DNA of 64,000 bases from Cucumis sativus. Lineage: Eukaryota; Streptophyta; Magnoliopsida; Cucurbitales; Cucurbitaceae. Shown here piece by piece: positions 47,810 to 59,470 of the stretch (the stretch's first letter is position 1; each line of letters begins with the position of its first letter). The DNA is taken from assembly GCF_000004075.3 (NCBI RefSeq), contig NC_026658.2, positions 25,222,075 to 25,286,074 of the forward strand. The letters run 5' to 3'. The position numbers and the translations under genes are program-made. The notes below the pieces were generated by a model, which had not been told where the DNA came from, searched no databases, and was given only the letters and a program-made list of their open reading frames with translations.

Positions 47810-48000
47810 GTAAAATAAATTAAAATAACAAAATTTTAGCTTTCTATTAATGATATAAACTAATAGACTTCTATTACTGTCTACCAATTTTACTGATAGA
47901 AGCACGTAGGTGTCTATCAATGTCTATTATTGATAGAATCTGAAATTTTGTATATGTTGTAAATATTTTGTCAAATTTATTATTTTTTATAATGGTTTAT
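47810..48000. repeat. Fold-back repeat family copy
   Basis: Contains aataacaaaattttagctt at the left, a core of tagacttctatt, ctgatagaagc and tctatcaatgtctattattg, and the right arm gatagaatctgaaattttg followed by ttgtaaatattttgtcaaat. The arms are partly inverted copies of each other, as in the copy at 59316-59470. Confidence 0.6.
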
Positions 48001-48282
48001 ATTTGCGGTGTATATTATTTTAATTTGAATTATTATAGTATGGGTTGGTGTATTAGTTTGAAAATGAAATAGTAAAAGCTAGTGAATTAATTGTAATGAA
48101 ATAGTATTTATCGTTAAAGAAAATGATTATTATAATAGATTTTACTCTTTTTTTTTTTTTTTTTGAAAATATGAAAGTAGAAACATATTTACCGACTAAA
48201 AAAAATAATTGAGTTCACTTATTAATTATATTTAATTAAAGAAGAAAAGTACACCCAATCATAGAATGTGGATTAATTAATT

Positions 48283-48308
48283 TATATATATATATATATA
48301 TATATATA
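48283..48308. repeat. AT microsatellite, (TA)13
   Basis: Thirteen uninterrupted TA dinucleotides lie between ttaattaattt and aatttcagccg, upstream of the BIG GRAIN 1-like gene. Confidence 0.95.
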
Positions 48309-48999
48309 AATTTCAGCCGTTATTAGAGGCCGCGATCAAAGCCCAATCAACGGCTCTCACAAACTCGAAATGTTAGGGAGGGAGAAAGGAATAAACTAAA
48401 GCGTTAAAAATTTTGCATTACAAAGGAGAAAAGAACTAAAAAGCAAAAGGGGAGAGGACAGAATAGTAAATTTAGTAATGCCACGTCATTAAAAATAAGA
48501 ATATTTAGAATTGATATCAAAATTAGGAAAAGCATGCGCGTGAGGGGATCCCTTATAAAGTCTCTCTTTCCTGTTCCTTCTTCCACCTTCACTTCAAGCG
48601 TGCCTCTTATTCTTCTTCCCTTAACCTTAACCTTAACCCTCACTACTTTTCTCTCTCTACTACACTTCAACCGCTATTCTTTTCTTTTCTTTTCTTTTCT
48701 CTGTTCATCTTCGATTCAGCAAAATTCTTGAGGATTTGGATTCTGAAGAAAAGTAGTATTGATCCAATTATGTGTAATTTGTTTTTTTTCTTTTCTTTTG
48801 GAGAACAGTTTCTGTCATCTTCCGTGGCAGCTTTTGAACCTTCAGAAGGAGACAAGAAAGAGATGAAACACGGCTTCAAACCCTACTTCTTCTCTGATAT
48901 TATACTGTGACGGAGCATTCCGCCATTGTCGTTTTTCTCTCATTTATTATCATCATTTCGTTTTTGTTTTCTTGATTGGATTTTTTTCTTTTTGGAATC

Positions 49000-50313
49000 A
49001 TGAGTGGTGAGGAAGTTAGGGTGAGGAGTGGTGAGAGGTTTAGGAATGGAGGATGTGGTAATGGACAGTCATTTTCTTCGAGTTTGTTGGATGAAATTTA
49101 TCGTTCGATTGATGATGGAGGTGATAAGAGAAGTGGAGAATTGAAGTTTTATAGACAGAAGGTGCTGAAGAAACAAGGTAAGGTGATTGGGAAAGCGCAG
49201 AGTGATGTTGAAGACGAGGAGATTGCGAGTCTTCATCGTGCTTTGTTGATTGAGAGATGGATCGAGAAGAAGGTTGCTGAAAAAGTGAGTGCTCAAAGGA
49301 GACGGTCTCTGACGGAAGGTGAGATAAAATTTCAGTTGTATCAGCATGATCGGGAAGAAGACGTTCTGTTCTTTAGTTCAACTTCGAGTTCTTCCGATTC
49401 GAGTTTCGGCGGATTTTCATCTTCGGATACTGAATCGATGTATGGTTCGAAATCGTTGACGCCGTCTTGTTTTGCAAAGTTCAGGCCGAAGCCGATTCGA
49501 ACCAGCGTCTCGGCTCCACCGCCGGAGAAGACGGAGGCAAAGCAGAGACAAAGTAGAGAGAAGCCACAGTCCAAACAGAGTAATCAATTCGTTGAAAACA
49601 AAGAAAAATCACGAGGTTTCGACGAGAACGCCATGATTAAATCAAAATCTAGGGCGTTGAAGATTTACAGTAATTTAAAGAAGGTGAAGCAACCGATTTC
49701 ACCAGGAGGACGTCTCTCAAGTTTTCTCAATTCAATCTTCACCGCAGGAACTCCAAAGAAGACAGGAAACTCGGTATCATCAACCACCCTCTCTGAAGAT
49801 CCAAACTCAGAAAGAAAATCAAAATCCGGCCAAACTTCCACTTGTTCTTCCGCCACATCGTTTTCCAGATCATGTCTAAGCAAAAGCTCACCATGCTCTA
49901 GCGAAAAACTACGCAATGCCGATAGAAGAACAGTCCGATTCTATCCAGTAAGTACAATCGTAGACGAATATTGTAGACCTTGCGGACACAAATCCTTATA
50001 CGAAGAAGAAGATCCAAAATTCCAAATCAAGAACAAAGCCGAAAGCGCAGAATCAACAAGCAGAAAAAACACAACAGATTATCAACAACAAATGAGGAAG
50101 AAAAACGATTTCCTTATTAGAAATTTCCACCACCCGGACAATGATCTATCAGAAGAAGACGACGAAACAGCAAGTTGTTCAAGTTCAGATCTGTTTGAAC
50201 TAGATCATCTGAGGGAAATGAGCGGCGGGTGCAGCAATCGGTACCGTGAAGAACTTCCGGTGTACGAATCAACCACTCGTGTGGATACAAATCGAGCAAT
50301 CCGCCATTGCTAA
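49000..50313 (+). CDS. BIG GRAIN 1-like protein
   Basis: A single exon of 437 residues; the ATG at 49000 (MSGEEVRVRSGERFRNG) is the first in-frame ATG. Family blocks visible in order: FSSSLLDEIYRSIDDGG near residue 21, KSRALKIYSNLKKVKQPISP with GGRLSSFLNSIF in the middle, VRFYPVSTIVDEYCRPCGHK, and SSSDLFELDHL near the end. The rest is Ser-rich, charged and probably disordered, with Ser tracts such as STSSSSDSS. No membrane helix or signal peptide is seen. Rice BIG GRAIN 1 is plasma-membrane-associated and promotes auxin response and grain size (family knowledge). In Arabidopsis related genes were once labelled Rho GTPase-activating proteins, but no such domain is visible here. An intact frame in one exon is usual for the family. 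Confidence 0.9.
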   Translation: MSGEEVRVRSGERFRNGGCGNGQSFSSSLLDEIYRSIDDGGDKRSGELKFYRQKVLKKQGKVIGKAQSDVEDEEIASLHRALLIERWIEKKVAEKVSAQRRRSLTEGEIKFQLYQHDREEDVLFFSSTSSSSDSSFGGFSSSDTESMYGSKSLTPSCFAKFRPKPIRTSVSAPPPEKTEAKQRQSREKPQSKQSNQFVENKEKSRGFDENAMIKSKSRALKIYSNLKKVKQPISPGGRLSSFLNSIFTAGTPKKTGNSVSSTTLSEDPNSERKSKSGQTSTCSSATSFSRSCLSKSSPCSSEKLRNADRRTVRFYPVSTIVDEYCRPCGHKSLYEEEDPKFQIKNKAESAESTSRKNTTDYQQQMRKKNDFLIRNFHHPDNDLSEEDDETASCSSSDLFELDHLREMSGGCSNRYREELPVYESTTRVDTNRAIRHC

Positions 50314-52599
50314 TTAGGTTTTAATTCGATTAGTGAATAATAGGTTATTTATTATCATTACAATGATTCAGCCATAAAATTTGTTATAGTGATTGATGTG
50401 TTTGTTTGTCTGTTCGTTCTTCGGCAATTTATATTCTTTTCTTTCCTTTTTCTTTTTTTAGGGTTTAGTATGAAATTAATTTAATATATGTGGAAACTGA
50501 AATGGTAATTTTGATGAAATATTTTTGTGTTACTGAGGAAGGGATTTTGAAAGAAAAGGAAAGACAGAGGAAGGAAAGCGTGTGGTAACGTTAAAAATAA
50601 AAAATCTGAAAAAGTAAAATTGTGGGGATTACTCTTTTTTTTGACACTTTGATTTTGATGGAAGAGAAAGGAAGATGAGATGAATAGTAGAAATTTAGTC
50701 ACTTCTTCCTTTTTTTTTCTTCTTTTAATTATATACACAACACTCCCAACATCTTACAACTAAAGTCACTAACAACTCATTCACTTCTTAGTTAGTAGTT
50801 AAAACTATATGTTCTTTTTACCACTATGCATTTATAATTTCACGAAATTTATTAAATTAAATTCTATAGAATGGGTAAATTTAAAATTTAGATTGATAGG
50901 TTAAAATGGAGGGAGTGAAATGAAAAATGAAAAGGATAAAAGAAACAAAATAATAATTTTAATGGAAAGGGAAAAGGAAAAGGAAAAGGAGAAGGAAGAA
51001 TGAGAGACAAAGAAAGAGAATGTGATGGTAAAGGGAAAGGCAGATCTTCATCCCCATGGGAACAGAGAAAGTAAAAGATTTTCAAGCTTTTCTTCTTTCT
51101 TTCTTTTTTTTTTTAAAAATTTTTGGGGTTGGGAGTGTTTTAATTTTGTCTGCAAATTCTAATGGGTGTTGGCCCCTCTTGCTACTTCCTTCCCCATCTC
51201 AATCAAACATCTTCTCTTCCTTTTCTTTTCCCTCCAAATACACCAATATTGTTATCTATTCAACTAGGGTCCATAGCTTGATATTTTTATCAATATTTCT
51301 ACATTTCTTAACATCTATCAAACTTTACGTAACACTAGAATGTTACTCTAACATTATAAATAATATGACATGTTAACTCATTTTAAAAAATTATAATTCT
51401 TTCTTTTATTGATTTCTTTAGTTAAAATTCTCCTAAAATTAAGATATGGACGTATAGAACTTTATCCAAATAGACGTGCTTCTAACCTATGCATCCATTT
51501 TCATGAAGTTAAATAATTAATGCATTTTTTTATATTTTTTAAGGAATTTTCTTTAAAAAAACTATTTATAGACAAAAAAAAAAACACACAAAATTTATTA
51601 CCTTTTCAAATATTTTTGTCGACTTTTCTCCTCTTGACAGTTTCCTTTTTTTAGTCCATAAATAATTTGATTTAACCATTTTAGTTTGCATGTTTTTTTT
51701 TATTAAATTTGTTTAAAATTTAATCTCTCAAAACTAGCTTTTATCGTAATTGTTTAAATGAGACATTTTAAATACAAATATATATTGTTTATTACAATAA
51801 ATAAACATTATACTTGAAGAAAAGAAAGTATATTTATAAAATATTTGGAGGGTGTAAAGAAAAGAAGTCTAAATTCCAAGAAGGAAGGCGGTGGATTCCT
51901 TCCAAGTTGAATAAACTCATACATCTTCTTACCTAATTACTAATTAATTTGACAAACGTGTAAGGATTATTATAAAATTAACAATCATATTTCAATCATT
52001 ACTTTGTATTCTTATTAAATTAAATAATTACAACAAATAACAAACCACCCCTTCCCCATTATTCATAAACTATATTAATTAAAATATACTAACAAGTAAT
52101 TAATTCCTTTTAATTAACAAACTTTGCCCACCAACTTGGATTTCAATTTTTTATTCTTTTCTTTTGTTCATTTCCATACCAAAATCTTCAACCTCATCAC
52201 ATTCCCACGAACTAATATATTTCTTCCCTTATCAATAATATATATAGATCCATTAAATAAGAGTTTTTTTCAAATAGAAAATAAAAATTTAACAAATTAT
52301 TTACCATATATAAAACAAAATAGATAAAATTTATTTCAGTTTGTCGTTTAAATATTTTATTTTTTTTAATAATATTTTATATCTTTTATTTATTTGCATA
52401 GTAAATTAAAAATGTGGTTACATGGTAAGGTTTGTGCTTATATGATTAATTTAACTTAAAAGTGGTATATATGTTATGTTATTAATACATCGTTTTTTTT
52501 CTATTTTTGTTTTTGAAGAATACGTATCATTTCAATTTTTATCGTATGAGGTTGAGTTTTTAATCTATTTATAAAAACAAAAAGAAAAATGATTAAAAA

Positions 52600-52770
52600 C
52601 AGCAAATTTGACAAAATTTTTACACCATTTAGCTATATATGATATATTTCTATCAGTGACATTGATAGACAATGATAACAGTCTATCAGTTTCTATTATT
52701 GGTAGAATCCAAAATTTTGTTATATCTTGTAAATATTTTAACTTATTTTATTATTTTAAAAATAACAATA
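52600..52770. repeat. Fold-back repeat family copy
   Basis: Left arm cagcaaatttgacaaaatt, core tctatcagtgacattgatag and acaatgataacagtctatca, right arm tagaatccaaaattttg and atatcttgtaaatatttta. Arrangement and sequence match the copies at 59316-59470 and 61045-61230. Confidence 0.65.
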
Positions 52771-52849
52771 ATATAGCTATCCAATAAAGCTTAAAATTTT
52801 CTATTATTAAATTTGTGAAATTTTTTAAAATAATAGATTTTACAAAACA

Positions 52850-52985
52850 TTTACATCCTATAAGAAATTTTATTAGTGATAGTGATTGATATGTTATAGT
52901 AATTGAAAACTATCCGTCATAGAATCCAGTATTTTGTTATAGCTTGTAAATACTTTAATTTATTTTACTATTTAAAAAAAATCTA
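52850..52985. repeat. Diverged fold-back repeat family copy
   Basis: Contains ttattagtgatagtgattg, then catagaatccagtattttg and atagcttgtaaatacttta with ttattttactatt, the right arm of the family. The left arm is reduced. Confidence 0.5.
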
Positions 52986-54798
52986 CTATTAAATTTTTTT
53001 TAAAAAATAAAAAATAATAATTAATTGATAGATTAAATATAATTATAAATTCATCTTTAATAAAATCTTAGTTTTTTAGGTTTTATTTAGTTTCGTTTCA
53101 TTTTATTTTCTCTCACTATCTTTGAATGATTTACATATTTTAAAATACATTACTTGAATTTTCAACCAAATTCAAAACACACAATTCTTTTTTTTATGAA
53201 ACTACTTAATATTTTCAAAAGTTTAGTACTATAATATAAATAATACAGTAAAAAAGTAAAAAATTGAAGGTAAAAATAGCATCAAAATACTCAATTTTGT
53301 AAATAAGTGAATAGAAAAGAAAAAAATTTCAAATGAAGTCTATACATTTTAATTTCCAAATTAATAGTTTATAAATAATAATTTTAGAAACCATCCATTG
53401 CCATTTAGAGAGAATTCTAGGGATAAAAATGAAAATATAAAAGAATTTTTCAAAAATACAAAAAAAAAGAAACAAATTATTTACACTCATATAAAATCTA
53501 TTACACTTAATTTTTTTTCATAAATATTTTGTGAATTTTTCTATTTTTAAAAATTTATAATAAAATAGTTTTAAAAAAAACAAATAATAAAAGAGAGTTT
53601 CAATGATTGATACGAGTTGTTAATTTCAATTGGTCATTACCTAATTTTTACAACAAATCTAAAATCATAATCATCAGATTCCTTCTTGATTGATTCTCCC
53701 TTACCCCTTTTCTATTATTTTCATCAACCATTTTGGCCCCATCATTCCCATTTTTTTAAATATTTAACTAACTATAAACTTCACATTAGTAATCTCAATC
53801 TCATTTTTAATTTTTATTCCAAAAATTAAAATCGTGAAATCGATAGTATAAATTTTATGTTCGTAGTTATTGATTATTAGTATAGTCATTGTATTTCAAA
53901 CGTGCGTTAATCAATTAAAAATTCTAATGTTGTGTATATAACTTTATCAAACATCATAACATATCAATCTATATCTGGTATGATTTTAAATTGATGATAA
54001 CAATTAAACATTAAGTATTTGTAAGGATATCAATTTGCATCATTTATGATACGTTTTGTTTTCATTTTGAATCATTTTCAAACCTTTCTTTGATTATTTT
54101 CAAAACTAACCACAATAAAATGAAAAGAAAAATTGAATGGATTGACTTGTAAAAATTTGAATGTTTAATTGACTCAAATCATGTTGGAACGGTCAAACAA
54201 AAACACGATTTATTAATAACCAACGTGTATTTTTTTTCTTCTATGAAGTCATCATACTACACGTTTTATCATATTAAAAAGTTTAATTAAATCTTAAACA
54301 ATAATGACATTATCTCACATTTTTAAGTTATTATTAAATAAACTATCCGAAATTACAAGTCTTGACTACGTGAAAGCACTAAAATGTTCGTGGTTCAAAT
54401 TTCTTCACCTTCATTGCACGAAAAAAAACACAACATATTTTTAACTTTTAAGATGCATTTTATTTAAAAAAAATAGGGGGAGAGAATTAGAAGTCTAACG
54501 TTCATATAAAATAGATTTTTGTTTTTGTATATTCAAATATAAAATGAAAAGGAAAAAGAAAAAGAAAAAAGTGGGAAAAGAAAACAAAAGGATGGATTTT
54601 CAAATGGTTTCCAGGAGTGGTCCATGACAAATTTGGCTTTTGCCTTGTGAGTTAGAAACAATAATCTAAGATGGCCGATCCCTAGGTGAGTCTCTGTTTG
54701 ATTTGATCGTCACTAACTTTTCCTTGAGATCAATCACATGGGTATGCAATATTCTTATCGCAATCTTCGCTGACATAAAGCTCCAATTGTTTCATCTC

Positions 54799-54821
54799 TT
54801 TTTTTTTTTTTTTTTTTTTTT
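54799..54821. repeat. Poly-T run of 23
   Basis: An uninterrupted run of T, about 500 bases upstream of the kinase gene. Its exact length is prone to sequencing error. Confidence 0.9.
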
Positions 54822-54893
54822 GTTTCTAAACACCCATTCCCTTTTTTCTTCTTCAAACTAATTTAGATCACTCAGAATGGTGGTGGGGTTTGA

Positions 54894-55090
54894 GTTGTTT
54901 GACAAAATGTCCCTTCCAGGCCGTCTTTAGTGTTTGATAAAATGCCCCATCCAAGTATTTTAGTGGAATCTTAGTTTTTGAGCCATGAACGTTAAAAGTG
55001 TTTGATAAAATGCACCATCCAAGTATCTAGTGAAATCTTAGTTTTCCACAAATGAACTTTAAGTGCTTGATTAAATATACCCCATCAAAG
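54894..55090. repeat. Degenerate direct repeats upstream of the kinase gene
   Basis: The phrase gtttgataaaatgc with caccatccaagta or ccccatccaagta recurs at about 54931 and 55000. Partial versions begin at about 54898 (gtttgacaaaatgtccc) and 55063 (gcttgattaaatatacccc). The two full units, about 69 bases, also share gtgaaatcttagttt. The origin is unknown. Confidence 0.75.
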
Positions 55091-55324
55091 CGTTAACTTC
55101 ATGGACATCATTGACATCAACGCCTATCTCTCCAAGTGCAGGCTTGTGTTAGAAAGGGACTTCATTGCACATTTCTTATTTTCTTATGGTATGGAACTGA
55201 CTGCATTATCTTCAAGAAGTCCGCCAAATATTACATCGCCAATCACTAAAAGCCAAAATTTGCAGCTCAATATAATGGACTTGAAAAGATTATCCAGGTT
55301 TCTCTCTCTTCTTTGAACCCCACA

Positions 55325-58300
55325 ATGAACAATGTGAGGACAGAGAACAACCAACAGAGAAGATCAAACCCATGGGATGGGAATTCCCAACTTAGACAAA
55401 CCTCTCAATCTCGCAGATATTCTCCAAGCTTGTGCAACTGTGTAGGGATGGGATCGAACGTCTCAAGCTCTAGACGACCACGCTCGTCTGTGATGCTGGA
55501 ATTGAAGGTACCTACCATCTTGGATCGCTGACATTGGGTTATACTTACTACTGCTAGCTGCTTGTTTGCAAGAAATTGCCCTGTTTCATACTCATATTCT
55601 CTGAGTAAATAGCAAGGCTGGTAATTGAAAAAAGGGTGTCTTTCACTTTCAGAGTGATTGTGAAAAAAGTACCAAGGTGATTAATTTTTAGTGTGTGGGG
55701 TGGATTTTTGAACCTTTAATCTCAAGGAAAGGAGTTGATGTTTCTGTTAACTAGTAAAAGGTGTTTCATGACAAATTATCTTGATATTGTTCTATATTCT
55801 TAAAAGTGCTTTTGAACCAATTCTCAAATCAATTACTTGAGCCAAAAATATTCTGCAAGTGCTTTTATCACTTTCTCATGATAAAGCTCTCTCCATAAGG
55901 TGTTTTTTAATTTATCTTCAGCACTTTGTATCAACATGAAAACTATGAAAAAAAAAAGTCCATTTGGATCATAGTAAAAGCCTCTTGGCCATAAAGATTG
56001 ACCCTGCTGCTATTTTGGATACATGGGCAGCCCAATACACAGATAAAGGGCTGGGAATGAGATGAGCCTAATGACTCCTTTTCTTTCTGTGTGTGGCTTT
56101 GTAGGTGGCGGAATTGGAGAAGGAGCTGCTGAAGCAGAAGGAAATCCAGCTTATGTTTAAGAAGAGGATGGATAGAGCACAAGATTCTCTCAAGTGCTTC
56201 CTAGAGAAAGCCCAGGACCGTGGATTCTTGCACCTAATAATTGGAGACAGAGAGAATGTGGATGGCGATGGCAGCCCAAATTGCATTCAAAGCGCCGGTT
56301 CCAGCCCAGCAATGTCCTCATCAAGTAACCCGTTTGCTGCAGATCTACAGCCACTCATCGATCAAGCCAAGCTTCATGGATGGTACATCGAGCCGCATGA
56401 GGTCTCTCTCCAACTTATTTTGCGCCCTATAAAAAATTGTGGAGTTGTGAACTTCACTCCTTATTTGGCCCAAGGACTTCGTGAACTCAACAAATAAAAA
56501 GACGTCAACTTTATGTCTTATTACTTGTAGTCCCAAAAGTTTACAACTTCATTTGCCTTAAACACCTCTTATAATTTTGATAAACTTAGACGTTTTATTA
56601 TAAATATAACATGTAAGTGTTATTCTATGGCAAATTGATGGTATTACTTGTCTATTATGAAAAATAAAGAGGGTACGTTGCATATGTTACTTTATGTTTT
56701 CTAGCTGCCCAGTTTTTTCTACCATGAGCTAACATCTGTCCATTAGATGGGATAAATACATCCAATTACAGTTTAAGAGACTAATGAACACAACCCTCAA
56801 ACTCCATATACTACATTTGACAAATTCATGAACTGTAATGTGACAGATTGAGCTGAGGGAGAAGATAGGGCAAGGGACAACAGCCAACATATACAAGGCA
56901 ACATGGCGGGGTCTTGAGGTTGCTGTGAAATGCCTTAACCAAGACTTCTTCTGCTCAAACGAGTGTGGCGTATCTTATTTTGCACAGGAGCTAGAGACGC
57001 TCTGTCGACAACGCCACCGGTTCGTGCTGCAATTGATGGGAGCATGTCTCCAGCCACCAGGTTGCGGGTGGGTTGTAACGGAATATTTAAGGATGACATT
57101 GCAGGAGTGGCTTCATGGACCAGGGAAGAGGCAGAAGGGAAGGACAATTCCTTTGCATCCATTTCAAGAAAGGTTGTTGAAGGCACTTGAAATATCTCAA
57201 GGGATGCAATATCTCCATGAACAGAAGCCTAGAGTCATACATCGTGATTTGAAGCCCAGCAATATTTTCTTGGACGATGCTTTCCATGTGAGAGTTGCTG
57301 ATTTTGGCCATGCTCGGTTCCTCCACGACAAAGAGATGGCTCTCACCGGAGAAACAGGCAAGAACTTCTAAATATTTACGCTTGATCCTTTGATAACTAT
57401 TTAGTTTTTTTTTCTAAGAATTGTGCATATTTTATTATTATGTTTTCACCTTTGATAAAAAAATATTTGGACTCATAGCTGAATTTCGAAACTAAAAGCT
57501 AAAGTTCATTTGATAACAATTTGTTCTTTAGTTGTACGCTTTTTAAATTTATACATGTTTTCTCTTAACTTTTTAATTATAATCTTCTTTTTTTAAAATG
57601 GTAGGAATCAAAAAAAAAATTATGCGTAAAAGTAATATTATGAATTTTGATTTTTTTAAAAATGAAATAGTTATTAAACGAGATCTATACTTACATGAAT
57701 TTTGACGTAGCAGGAACCTACGTTTACATGGCACCAGAGGTGATTCGATGTGAGCCTTACACAGAAAAAAGTGATATATATAGCTTTGGTATCATATTAA
57801 ACGAACTTATAACAGGAAAATATCCTTATATTGAGATTGATTATTCTCCTTTCAAGGTATTATATATATACACACTTATATGCTATATTTATCCAAGCTT
57901 TTATTGTTTTTCTAGCGGTCCTATACTTAAGCACCAATTTAATTTACAACAGTTTTTCTTAGTTTAACTTCGTTTATATCTTGAAATTGATTAGTTGTAA
58001 TTTTGAAAACAAAGGAGAGTTGGTCGTGAGTATTATTTTCAAGATTAATAATTAAGTGTATAGTAAGATAGTTAAAAAGTTATACCTACAACAAAATTTA
58101 TTAGTGATAACTTTATTGCTAATAGACTCTTACTAATATATGCTTTATCACTTATCGACTAAATGATCAAATTGTCTTTAATAGAACAACAATAATTATA
58201 AATCACATATATACTTGTTAACATATATATGTAACATTCTTTTTATAACAAATGGAAGTTGGGGATTTGAACATCACACACACCTTTAATAGGGGAGACT

Positions 58301-58860
58301 ATGTCAATTACGTAAAACTAAGCTCGTTTTGGCAGCCGATATAAGTTCAAATTTTCTACCTATAGTTCTTACTATATTCATAACAAAACTTTCACCGTTA
58401 AAAGGAAAAAGAAAATTAGCCTACACTCAATGTCTATGTGACTATTTATTATTATAGTTTTTTTTTTAAATGATGATTACATTATTATGTATTGGTAAAG
58501 AAAGAAGAGTATGAAATTAGGTGTAACCTCGACGTTTTTAAAACGCTACCTAAAAAATGTTGTTTTATTTGACAAATGAGTAAAAAATATAATTTATAAA
58601 TTCAAATATAAAAAAAGTGAAATTATTTAAAAACATAAATATATGATTTGAAGAATATAAAATGGTATATGTTATAATTTGTTGTGTGACAGATTGCAAT
58701 GGAAGTTGGAGAAGGCAACCTGAGACCGGAGCTTCCGTTGGACGAGAATGAGGACCTAAGGGAGGTTTTAGCTCTGATTTGCGCATGTTGGAATGGAAAC
58801 CCCAACCTTAGACCTTCTTTTGCATCAATAACCACTGCTTTAAGAAGAATTCAAAACTAA
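55325..58860 (+). CDS. TKL/RAF-like serine/threonine (or dual) protein kinase
   Basis: Five exons give 433 residues with agreeing phases: 55325-55507, 56105-56401, 56847-57357, 57714-57856, 58693-58860. A coiled-coil-like segment opens exon 2 ([20 protein letters not shown]), followed by a Ser-rich linker. The kinase domain runs from exon 3 to the end: glycine loop [14 protein letters not shown], Lys of VAVKCL, catalytic [13 protein letters not shown] in [15 protein letters not shown] and [11 protein letters not shown], ending [14 protein letters not shown]. All catalytic residues are present. The third intron uses a GC donor (AG|GCAAGA at 57357/57358) and an AG acceptor. The first exon is uncertain: an overlapping frame from the ATG at 55377 reads [19 protein letters not shown] and looks more like a conserved start, but it soon meets stops. 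The kinase part is well supported; the N-terminus is not. Likely cytosolic. Confidence 0.8.
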
Positions 58861-59315
58861 GCATATATATTTTAACTAGTCGAGTAATATTGCTCGGGTG
58901 AGATCGAAAAATATATGTTTTAAATAGTTGAGATATGCTCAAGCGATGAAATTCATAAATGTATGTTTTTAACTAGTTAAGTTATGTTCGGGTTGACAAC
59001 TTCGATTCAACCTTAAATTATCTGTGTGGTGCATGTATATATTTTCGAAAATTTAGAATAACATGTTGGAAGTATAATTTTATATAAGACTAAAATAAAA
59101 GTTTTAGAAAAAGATTTTTAGATTTGTATCTTTGTATGATTATTGAACTTTCAAATGTGTACAATATATCTCTAAATTCTTGATTTCGTGTTGTAGAAAT
59201 ACTCGAGATTTCTTTTTTCTCGTTGCCCATATTGCTTTGTAGTTTTCTTTTGTTTTTCATATATTTATAAAATACAGCAAAGTCTTATTAACTCATTTAA
59301 ATTTTTCTAAAGGAA

Positions 59316-59470
59316 TTGTCAAAAATAGCAAATTTGACAAAAAATTTACAACATATAGCAAAATTTCAGATTCTATCAACAATATAAATTGACTGTCTAT
59401 CATTAATATAATCCAAAATTTTGTTATAGCTCGTAAATATTTTAATTTATTTTACTATATTTGAAAAATA
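59316..59470. repeat. Fold-back repeat family copy, clearest example
   Basis: The left arm (59318-59368) runs tcaaaaatagcaaatttgac, then aaaatttacaacatatagc, then aaaattt. The right arm (59414-59469) runs caaaattttgttatagctcg, then taaatattttaatttattt, then tactatatttgaaaa. The right arm reverse-complemented gives ttttcaaatatagta... and ...tatttacgagctataac, matching the left arm over about 50 bases. The core carries tctatca and atcattaat motifs. A terminal inverted repeat of this length around a ~45-base core is MITE- or fold-back-like. Confidence 0.7.

Larger units (their letters stand above)
42943..48999. other. Long AT-rich intergenic region before the BIG GRAIN 1-like gene
   Basis: No gene was recognised over about 6 kb. 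It contains a possible MITE, two small tandem repeats, a fold-back repeat and an AT microsatellite (listed separately). The last ~400 bases, T/C-rich with CTTTT and CTTAAC runs, are likely the promoter and leader of the gene at 49000. Confidence 0.5.
50314..54893. other. AT-rich intergenic region, no gene recognised
   Basis: About 4.6 kb with long A/T runs, A/G-rich purine tracts (near 50930-51030), two fold-back repeat copies and a poly-T run. No RNA gene or protein gene could be supported. Confidence 0.5.

Noticed and set aside
54600-54790. MicroRNA-like hairpin upstream of the kinase
   Set aside because: No mature plant microRNA that I know was found and no clear paired arms could be drawn by eye.
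55101-55316. Upstream 71-codon ATG frame as the first exon of the kinase
   Set aside because: No in-phase splice to exon 2 could be made, and the sequence is not recognisable as part of the kinase family.
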